Source of the DNA: Argopecten irradians
Taxonomy: Eukaryota; Mollusca; Bivalvia; Pectinida; Pectinidae
Direction of reading: 5' to 3'
Length of the DNA stretch: 64,000 nucleotides
NCBI RefSeq assembly: GCF_041381155.1
Contig: NC_091138.1
Location: 38,991,604-39,055,603 of the forward strand
Part shown: piece by piece, positions 48,401 through 54,320 of the stretch
Numbering within the stretch: the first letter of the stretch is position 1
How the letters are laid out: every line of letters begins with the position of its first letter
Program-made: the position numbers and the translations under genes
The notes under the pieces: model-generated
Told to the model about the DNA's origin: nothing
What the model saw: only the letters and a program-made list of their open reading frames with translations
Databases searched by the model: none

Positions 48401-50094
48401 CGTATCGTACCATTCACTGAATCTGCGTTGGAGTTCTACATCTATACACACCACAACAACCTACGAAACTACACGAAGTTATAAATCATCATACAAAACT
48501 ACACAAAAATGTATAGATTTTCAATACAGTTCAATACCTATTAGCACCTTTTCATTCTTTTCAATTTGTATATGCCCTTGGCGCTTATTGGGTCAAATAC
48601 CGTATACACGATTAAACACTATTTATTGTTCAAATGATGAATATCATTTATGCTCTGTCGGCGGTTGAGCATCTTTAACAACAGTTTCAATCTTCTTGCC
48701 CTAGCAAATAATTTATTTTTGAAAATTAATTATGACATAGTAATAACTCTTCTGAAAAGCTTTGAATGATCCAGAGAAATGCAGTTCTGTTGTAGTTTAA
48801 CATGCAATAGAGTTTTTGAATATTTGAATAAAATGCTTTATGGAAATGTAAGGATAATACTTACACCAGCAGCAAACCCCAGACTGGCATCCAAAACCTT
48901 CCTCTGTAACAAAAGAACATCTCATTTAAAACACTGAAATATCTCTCTGTATAAAAGAATACAGGTAAATTAATGAACCATTTTGTACTCATAAATATAA
49001 ATGAGAAACACTTTGTACCGAAACTTAAAAAAAAATACAAATGCATAATTTATATTATGAGGACAGCACACATGCAGACAAAATCGATAATTAGGGTTAA
49101 TTTCATATGAATTTCTCACCAAGGCTTGCAAAAAAGGGGAAAACACTTCGAAGATAATGTACCAGTAAATAAGATTTAATAGTTTAATTAAACTTAACAT
49201 AGAAGATGAATATGTATGGGATAAATGTACTTATAAGTGTACATATTTCATAATAATAATTTATCACTTAATTAACACAGTGATTATCTTACTATATAAT
49301 TGTATGCAATTTTTATACAGCATACTTGAATTGTACCTGTGATCATTGCACATTGTTTGCACTGTGTATGTTGTAGCAGACTACTCACAAACATATAACA
49401 CTTTCATTATATGTATTTGTGTTATACCCGGTATATCATACTATACAGATCCAGGAGCACATACTCCAAAAATGTTAGACTAGATCGAGGCATAAACTGA
49501 CAACACACTTTTGAATCATTGTGTTGTTACGTTGCTTATCATGATTTTGCTTTGAATAAGAGTTTCTTGAAATTGCAGAAGTTTCAGATATGTATGAAAT
49601 ATTTCTTCTTCTTTTTTTGTGTGTGTATTTTTTTTTCAATGTCATTAATTGGATTTTAGGTCTTGGCACTGACAAATCTGGATATATGAAAAATTATAAA
49701 TGATTGTAATATGATTCAGCAAAATAATAACTACCTCTAATTTCTTGAATTAAATTGAAAATAAATCAGTTCATTTGACTGCATGCATACATCAAAGTAA
49801 CATATAAATATCAACTTTAAATATCAAAATGGGTAATTGTATACGTGTGCAGTGTAACACATGTGCATAAATGTAGTCGTACTAATCGATAGGCTATGCT
49901 GTTGATGGTTTGCGACATTACGTAATATAACGTACAGACACCTGTGGAGATAACACACCTGTGCTCATTTCGAAACAATAGCTTACCTGATTGCTTTGGA
50001 AGACAAACACCAGTCCAGCTCCAGCTGCTGTGAGGCCCCATGTAAACAAAGTTCCCAGAATCGTCTGGACAGTGGCACTGTAACCGGCTATCAT
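33391..50094 (-). CDS. SLC39A11: SLC39A11 / ZIP11 zinc transporter, whole gene (9 coding exons)
   Basis: Joined coding sequence is 1011 nt, 336 aa, matching the usual ~335-342 aa of ZIP11. Members of this GufA-type ZIP subfamily move zinc (and possibly copper) towards the cytosol; vertebrate ZIP11 is reported at Golgi and other internal membranes. Visible landmarks: hydrophobic N-terminal segment with [16 protein letters not shown] (residues 17-32); SLGFAAG then [14 protein letters not shown] (43-63); a short variable hydrophilic loop (about 106-185); ZIP metal-site motif HNIPEG (198-203); second motif [10 protein letters not shown] (234-243); [10 protein letters not shown] (259-268); [20 protein letters not shown] (291-309); C-terminal [13 protein letters not shown]. 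All nine exons join in phase with GT/AG ends. The last intron (33470-43046) is 9577 bp and repeat-filled. Neighbour RNF181 lies upstream on the same strand. Confidence 0.95.
34519..34600. repeat. spacer block copy preceding the 21-bp array
   Basis: First of six copies of a spacer beginning CCCCTTTCTTAGCCATAAC and continuing CTCCTATGTAATTTCCCATC, CAACATGATACCAT. The other copies are inside the array near 35908, 36687, 37131, 37627 and 38873. Confidence 0.85.
34590..39235. repeat. 21-bp tandem array in SLC39A11 intron 8
   Basis: About 200 copies of a 21-bp unit, CCTCTTCCCC then TAGTGACACAT on the plus strand. The plus strand is pyrimidine-rich; the sense strand of SLC39A11 is purine-rich (GGGGAAGAGGA). 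21 bp is seven codons, and two of three frames are open on each strand, giving long heptapeptide-repeat frames ([28 protein letters not shown]; the longest is 400 codons). I read these as by-products of the array. Five ~85-bp spacer blocks interrupt it at irregular intervals (about 0.43-1.25 kb), showing larger duplications on top of the 21-bp unit. Confidence 0.95.
39287..39371. mobile_element. small foldback, 17-bp inverted ends
   Basis: GTTATACTACCCTGGTA at 39287-39303 and TACCAGGGTGGTATAAC at 39355-39371 are inverted with one mismatch, enclosing 51 bp. It lies just past the end of the 21-bp array. Probably a MITE remnant. Confidence 0.55.
39390..40612. mobile_element. probable dispersed bivalve repeat
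   Basis: This block ends in CAGACGGACGGATGACAGAT, ACATAAGCTCACAGGCCC, TTCGGCCGAGGTGAGCCAA. From memory such ends (CGGACGG..., GGCCCTTCGG...GGTGAGC) are common on dispersed repeats in bivalve genomes. Open frames inside (up to 106 codons) show no recognisable domain. Boundaries are approximate and no terminal repeats were found. Confidence 0.4.
40804..41055. mobile_element. MITE, TTTGACCCAATAAG ends
   Basis: TACTGTATTTGACCCAATAAG at 40804 faces CTTACTGGGTCAAATCTAGTA ending at about 41055, an inverted pair of about 21 bp with few mismatches. The same ends bound the element at 47904-48606. Non-coding, in SLC39A11 intron 8. Confidence 0.7.
41056..41863. other. intronic sequence, no feature recognised
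   Basis: AT-rich unique sequence in SLC39A11 intron 8. Confidence 0.4.
41864..42211. mobile_element. MITE with 24-bp TIRs
   Basis: CTTAAAGTGAACAGTCGGGC at 41864 faces GCCCGACTATTCACTTTAAG ending 42211; the ~24-bp terminal inverted repeats have two mismatches. Length 348 bp, no open frame of note. A non-autonomous DNA transposon in SLC39A11 intron 8; superfamily not assigned. Confidence 0.75.
42212..43046. other. intronic sequence, no feature recognised
   Basis: Unique AT-rich part of SLC39A11 intron 8, leading to the exon 8 donor. Confidence 0.4.
43047..43205 (-). CDS. SLC39A11: SLC39A11 exon 8
   Basis: 159 nt, residues 259-310 plus part-codons: [20 protein letters not shown], then [20 protein letters not shown] and [12 protein letters not shown]. 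The most strongly conserved part of the protein. The donor GTAAGT at 43046 opens the 9.6-kb last intron. Confidence 0.96.
43673..43771 (-). CDS. SLC39A11: SLC39A11 exon 7
   Basis: 99 nt, residues 226-257: [20 protein letters not shown] then [12 protein letters not shown], with the second ZIP metal-binding motif (QNFPEG). Donor GTAGGT, acceptor TTTCAG. Confidence 0.95.
44025..44098 (-). mobile_element. degraded SINE-1 head
   Basis: CCCAGAGGTGGAGGGC followed by GAACACTTAACCACTCAGCC resembles the reverse-complemented tRNA head of SINE-1 (compare 23560-23615). Only about 70 bp survive, in SLC39A11 intron 6. Confidence 0.5.
44345..44580 (-). repeat. 47-bp tandem repeat copying a splice donor
   Basis: The plus-strand word CTTACCTGG occurs at 44361, 44408, 44455, 44502 and 44549, exactly 47 bp apart. 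Each is the complement of CCAG/GTAAG. The copy at 44549 is the functional exon 6 donor; the other four lie in the following intron. Units also repeat AAATGTAGCAGAATTGGTAG. Skipping the true donor would read AGG then TAA, an immediate stop. Confidence 0.93.
44554..44623 (-). CDS. SLC39A11: SLC39A11 exon 6
   Basis: 70 nt encoding [20 protein letters not shown] and NA (residues 203-224), completing HNIPEG across the junction. Its 3' end and donor lie in the first of five 47-bp tandem copies, so four near-identical decoy donors follow in the intron. Confidence 0.93.
45208..45390 (-). CDS. SLC39A11: SLC39A11 exon 5
   Basis: 183 nt, end of codon 141 to first base of codon 202. A polar loop ([20 protein letters not shown]) leads into the transmembrane helix [18 protein letters not shown], which carries the first half of the HNIPEG metal motif. 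Confidence 0.93.
45598..45685. mobile_element. 88-bp foldback with perfect 16-bp arms
   Basis: GAGTGTTGTTGACATG (45598-45613) and CATGTCAACAACACTC (45670-45685) are perfect inverted repeats. The loop has a second imperfect stem (GGGACATCCTC / GAGGATGGCTCCC). It sits in SLC39A11 intron 4. Foldback element or a structured retroelement end. Confidence 0.6.
46146..46368 (+). mobile_element. SINE-2 copy in SLC39A11 intron 4
   Basis: tRNA-like head with A-box-like CGTGTAGTGG, B-box GGTTCAATCCC at 46197-46207, the block GGGTTTTCTCCGGGC then CTTTCCTCCCACAC, and the tail CTTGTTTCTCAATCAATG. Same family as 24628-24883 but on the plus strand, antisense to SLC39A11. Confidence 0.85.
46465..46570 (-). 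CDS. SLC39A11: SLC39A11 exon 4
   Basis: 106 nt, residues 106-140 plus one base of codon 141. Encodes a hydrophilic, poorly conserved loop beginning [11 protein letters not shown]. Identity rests on position, phase and splice sites (acceptor TTTCAG, donor GTAAGT) rather than on sequence similarity. Confidence 0.82.
47290..47457 (-). CDS. SLC39A11: SLC39A11 exon 3
   Basis: 168 nt, residues 50-105: [18 protein letters not shown], then [20 protein letters not shown] and [18 protein letters not shown]. Phase 0 at both ends. Two transmembrane segments in the ZIP11 pattern. Confidence 0.95.
47622..48678 (+). mobile_element. MITE of the GCTCCACCG family, split by a second MITE
   Basis: Left end ATAGATGCTCCACCGCTGAC at about 47623 and right end GTCGGCGGTTGAGCATCTTT near 48677 are inverted repeats. 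The body matches the 52-kb and 58.8-kb copies. At 47904-48606 it is interrupted by another TIR element. The whole composite is in SLC39A11 intron 2. Confidence 0.85.
47904..48606. mobile_element. nested MITE with TA target site
   Basis: Ends ACCGTATTCAACCTAATAAG (left) and CTTATTGGGTCAAATACCGT (right) are an imperfect inverted pair (about 18 of 22 match). Removing it restores the host sequence ATATATA-CACGATTAAACA seen in other copies, with a duplicated TA. This suggests a Tc1/mariner-type non-autonomous element. A related copy is at 40804-41055. Confidence 0.75.
48865..48903 (-). CDS. SLC39A11: SLC39A11 exon 2
   Basis: A 39-nt micro-exon encoding [13 protein letters not shown] (residues 37-49), between acceptor TTACAG and donor GTAAGT, phase 0 at both ends. 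It matches the conserved SLGFAAG stretch of ZIP11. Confidence 0.92.
49987..50094 (-). CDS. SLC39A11: SLC39A11 exon 1
   Basis: Encodes residues 1-36, starting [20 protein letters not shown] and ending VFQSNQ, then donor GTAAGC. The ATG at 50094 is chosen because the protein then aligns from residue 1 with the conserved ZIP11 N-terminus (vertebrate MLQGHS... type). The nearby ATG at about 50110 is in another frame. Confidence 0.93.
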
Positions 50095-50123
50095 TCTGCC
50101 AACTGTACATATTGTGTTTGATC

Positions 50124-50152
50124 CACTTCCGGTTGCATCGCACCCACGTGAC
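50124..50152 (-). promoter_or_regulatory. SLC39A11 promoter: ETS site and E-box
   Basis: Thirty to sixty bases upstream of the SLC39A11 ATG the minus strand has ACCGGAAGTG (50124-50133), a consensus ETS/GABP-type site, and GTCACGTGGG (50143-50152), a USF/MITF-type E-box. The start of transcription is not known, so these could lie in the 5' UTR. Confidence 0.5.
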
Positions 50153-51079
50153 TATAAAGTGAAAGTAGACTTAGCCTTGCATAAGACCCAAAAATGGACT
50201 TTGCCAAGTAATCGCACACGTCATATTAAAAGAAGTTTCATGCCTTTTGACAATTCTATTATCTATCATTACAGGTTCGTTTTTGAACGATTTTTTTTTC
50301 TAAATTTTGTTTGAATGTTGAAAATATTTATAATATTTTCCGTAGTTTAAAAATGTACATGTTATATCAATTAAGAGGTGTGTGTACATTTGTAGATTAA
50401 AATATGAACATTGATCAAATCGACGTCAAGTTTTTTTTTCACTGTGTGTAATTGTCTATTTTACAAAAATAAATAAATAAATACAGGAGAAGTATTTCAA
50501 AAATATCTGAAGAAAGGGCAAGTATTTTTCGACAAACTTCGGCAATTTCAAGAAAATCCTCTTGATGTGAGGGCATACAGTCAAAAGTTTTGTTGTATGA
50601 ATGATATTATTCGAAAAAGCATTGACATCAATAATGACGTCACCACTTTTAGGACATAGGCACCTGAAGAGGACATTATACAGGTAATGAGAAATGTTCC
50701 ATCGTGTACTTTGTAAAACATGGTGATTTCGGTTCCTTTGCCCCATTTTCAACAAATCATACCATTTCTGTGTGAGTATTTACCAGAATTACAGAAAGTA
50801 ATCACTTGCTGAAAGATCAAGAATGACGTAATTTGGAGATCATTTTGAAAAATGTGTCTTTTAACCAAATTAATGCTAGGATTACATATATAATTTTAAA
50901 CTGATTTGATGAAGAAAAAAAAAAGAAATTGGCCTGCTTTTTGCAAATGAAATCTTTACGTTTTGTTTTAAACAAACCATCAAATTTTGAAAGTGTAACA
51001 TAATTAACGTGTCTAACTGTACCGTATTGCCAGTTAAAACATTAAATTCCAGCAGAAAATGTTTAAACCAGCTACAGCA
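50153..51079. other. SLC39A11 upstream region, no gene recognised
   Basis: Contains a minus frame of 99 codons (50456-50755) without recognisable similarity. Nothing else supported. Confidence 0.4.
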
Positions 51080-51293
51080 GGGCCGTTTTCGTTTATTCGG
51101 AACAACCGGTTCGACCGTTGGTTAAAGTCATTATTTCAAGTATAAATCCTGACGGACCTGCAGTTTATGATACAGGCCTTTGAGGGCTTTGTCAAGGCTC
51201 GTCTGAAAACAATGTAAAATCACCAGGTCCGTCTTATATTAATAAACGAACAGCTAGGTCCAACCAGTCAAACCATATAATCGAAAACGGCCC
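51080..51293. mobile_element. MITE-like element, GGGCCGTTTTCG ends
   Basis: Perfect 12-bp ends GGGCCGTTTTCG (51080) and CGAAAACGGCCC (ending about 51293), with further imperfect complementarity inside (GACGGACCTG / CAGGTCCGTC). 214 bp, non-coding. No clear target-site duplication. Confidence 0.6.
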
Positions 51294-51594
51294 AGGACTC
51301 ATTGACTATGTCTCGCACTAAACATTTTTTGTTTCAATTTGGCCCCTTTAACGTATTTCTTAACACGAGCGCATTAAACGCTAAATCTACCCATTGCTAA
51401 TGAAATGGATCAAAAGGATGAAAACACTGTAGGTTTTCGCGTACACACTTCAAGTTGATTTATAAGTTTTGATGAAATATATGTACATTAACATGTTTTT
51501 TGTATATACCTTATCATGTACATATTACATACGTAAAATCGTAAATATGTTACATGTATACTTCGATTTGATTCATTGTACATTTTTACAGACG

Positions 51595-52250
51595 AAGCGT
51601 CCATATTACCATTGTAGTCACCGTCCCTCTTCTCATTGTAAAGTCACCGTCCGTCTTATCATTGTAAAGTTACCGCCCGTCTTATCATTGTAAAGTCGCC
51701 GTCCCTCTTATCATTGTAAAGTCACCGTCCGTCTTATCATTGTAAAGTCACCGTCCGTCTTATCATTGTAAAGTCATCGTCCGTCTTATCATTGGAAAGT
51801 CTCCGCCAGTCTTATCATTGTGAAGTCTCCGCCAGTCTTATCATTGTGAAGTCACCGTCCGTCTTATCATTGTAAAGTTACCGCCCGTCTTATCATTGTA
51901 AAGTCACCGTCCGTCTTACCATTGTAAAGTCACCGTCCGTCTTATCATTATAAGTCACCGTCCGTTTTATCATTGTAAAGTCACCGTCCGTCTTATCATT
52001 ATAAAATCACCGTCCGTCTTATCATTATATAATCACCGTCTGTCTTATCATTGTAAAATCACCGTCCGTATCATTATAAAATCACCGTCCGTCTTATCAT
52101 TGTAAAATCACCGTCCGTCTTATCATTGTAAAATCACCGTCCGTCTTATCATTGTAAAGTCAGCGTCCGTCTTACCATTGTAAAGTCATCGTCCGTCTTA
52201 TCATTGTAAAGTCACCGTCCGTCTTATCATTGTAAAATCATCGTCCGTCT
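51595..52250. repeat. 26-bp tandem array with GATA words
   Basis: About 25 copies of a 26-bp unit, GTCACCGTCCGTCTTATCAT plus TGTAAA. The minus strand of each unit reads TGATAAGACGG, containing the WGATAR consensus of GATA factors. It lies 1.5-2.2 kb upstream of the SLC39A11 start and about 2 kb past the RNF181 stop. Several units lack a base or carry AAATCACC in place of AAGTCACC. Confidence 0.95.
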
Positions 52251-52311
52251 TGATATTTTAGAAGGGGAGTGTAAAACGATATTGATAATATTGCAGAGTC
52301 GCAAAAGATAT

Positions 52312-52699
52312 TAAAGATACTCCACCGTCGACAGAGCATAAATGAGATTCATCATTTGAACAATAATTGGTGATTGATCGCGTAGAATAGATATATGTCT
52401 AATTAACTCAAAAAAATAATATAAGATAATTTACATTTTATGTATCTTGCCTTTGGTGCATGCGCAATCAGTACATCATTCCATATATAATGTAGGATAT
52501 AGTGCCACGGAATTTTTTCGGGATGCAATTAATAATTTTTCATATTTTTAACTTGAAGTAGAATGAGAAGCTCAAAATTTTCAATGGTGGTAAATGGTGT
52601 GAAGCAAGTAACTTTTGTAACTGAAGAAAAATACTAAATCGTCTGCTCCTGTTTTTGATTGTGAAAAAAATACCATTTGTCAGCGGTGGAGCATCTTTA
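52312..52699 (-). mobile_element. MITE of the GCTCCACCG family
   Basis: TAAAGATACTCCACCGTCGAC at 52312 faces TGTCAGCGGTGGAGCATCTTT ending 52699. The body is the reverse complement of the 58.8-kb copy. 388 bp, non-coding. It follows a fragment (52255-52311) resembling the neighbouring element at 52708-53353. Confidence 0.9.
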
Positions 52700-52707
52700 A
52701 TTTACCG

Positions 52708-53353
52708 TTAAAGGCCCACTACCTTTCCGAAACGGTTTTAAATTTTTAAAATGGGAATGTAAAACAAGATCGATAATTTTGTAGAGTCGCAAAAATTATT
52801 AACTTACTGTTAATACTACATTTTATCATCACCTTCCGAACGATTTGATTAAAATAAATAAAATGTTTATTTTCATAACGCGGGTCGTATCATGTTTCCC
52901 GCCGTCGTCCTAAATACCGGGCGGTAGTTGACTATCACTGCGCCAGACGGCAAAACAGCGAATTGACTCTCCACTGTTTTCATATATTACGCAGGAAATC
53001 TTGCATATGCTTGGTGTCGTAACCTTATTTTAGGTCATCGGTACGCATTTTCTGATGTTATTAATGTTTTTTTAAGAAACCTTTATATTTTGCTCCGGAA
53101 AGGTAATGGCGACACCTATCATCATCTTCTGAACAATTTAGTTAAAATAAATAAAATGTTAATTTCAATATCGGGTGTTGTGTTGTTTCCCGCCGTCGTC
53201 CTTCACTGCATGGTAACATGGAATACCAGTGAATCTTGCATTTGTTTGGTGTTAGGTCATCGATCTGTATAATATAATTTAATGTTAATTTTTTTTTTTT
53301 ATTGCTTTAAAGAAATTTTCATTTTTTGTTTTGGAAAGTTAGTGGACCTTTAA
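52708..53353. mobile_element. MITE with TTAAAGG(C/T)CCACTA ends
   Basis: TTAAAGGCCCACTACCTTTCC at the left faces GGAAAGTTAGTGGACCTTTAA at the right, inverted with two mismatches. The interior contains a partial duplication: TTAAAATAAATAAAATGTT, TTTCCCGCCGTCGTCCT and TTAGGTCATCG each occur twice. Non-coding. Confidence 0.8.
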
Positions 53354-53890
53354 ATGTCACTATAGGTACATGTATCTGTACGTATGACATGTACAGGTAT
53401 GTTCTAATATTACTTTCAATTTGTGGATCAGAGTGCAACTTAACATAACTTAATTCTTTGTTTTGTTCTATATTTCTGTTCAGTTCAGGTAAATAATTGA
53501 TTTTGGCGTTTCTTTAAATAGAAATTGCGTTGATTTGCCTTCTGGTGAAGCTTGATTTGTACCTCTTTGTAAGTAAACGCCACAGAAAGTTATATTGAAA
53601 TAACGACTGCATTCAAATGGGTTAATTGTCCTACATATTATTAACTCATTTAGCCATAAAGACACATGTAGACTCTTCTAAATCAAAGACTAAACCATTC
53701 CATTATGTACTTTCAGGAGTGAATGCGTTAACTGCTCTCTTGTTCTTTGCTTAATTAATGGCATTTCGCAATGTCACCGCTAATTACTGACAACAGCAAA
53801 GATGTCCCAAATAAACTAAAAGTGATGAGGAAAATAGGCAACATCAGTTATACTTTGTTAAAATTGTGAAATAAAATTAAAACTCCACAC
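53354..53890. other. intergenic, no feature recognised
   Basis: Unique sequence between the MITE cluster and the RNF181 3' end. Confidence 0.4.
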
Positions 53891-53918
53891 AAAACCACCA
53901 TACAGGATCATTTCTATC

Positions 53919-53924
53919 TTTATT
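53919..53924 (-). terminator. possible RNF181 poly(A) signal
   Basis: AATAAA on the minus strand, 337 bp past the RNF181 stop. This is a plausible 3' UTR length; other hexamers may be used instead. Confidence 0.4.
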
Positions 53925-54260
53925 ATAGGTCTTTCTCTGTAGTCATTGTCGTATGAATAAATATGAGTATTGATGCAGAACAAGATCATTCAGTCCTGCT
54001 GTATAATCAATGTTCCTGGAGGAAATGTGACCAGCACGGCTTCCTGGAATTTCTCACATGATCAGAATCAGAATGTGATGTGACTTTGGAATATAATCAA
54101 CCCCTTTCTGCAGTTTAGTATTGCAGTTGACAGACCATCACTTAATCTCCATCATCCTCACAGTAAAACAGTACTCAAGGTTCTATACAGTTTGGATTAG
54201 GAGACCAATCATTTCTAATCATGTCGTTCAGTTTCTTCCTATTTCTGTTTGACAGTTATC

Positions 54261-54320
54261 TCATCCAAACATGGAGTTATGCAGTTCTTCCATTTCAAAT
54301 TCTCGCTGTTTTGCTCTGGC
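54261..54320 (-). CDS. RNF181: RNF181 exon 6 (terminal)
   Basis: 60 nt: [19 protein letters not shown] then TGA at 54261-54263. Matches the short basic/glutamine-rich RNF181 C-terminus (vertebrate ...RLENLHGAMYT). Acceptor TTTCAG. Confidence 0.93.
   Translation of the reverse strand, partial: ARAKQREFEMEELHNSMFG

Noticed and set aside
49817..50143. 108-codon minus frame overlapping SLC39A11 exon 1
   Set aside because: Wrong frame of exon 1; the conserved ZIP11 N-terminus is in the neighbouring frame.
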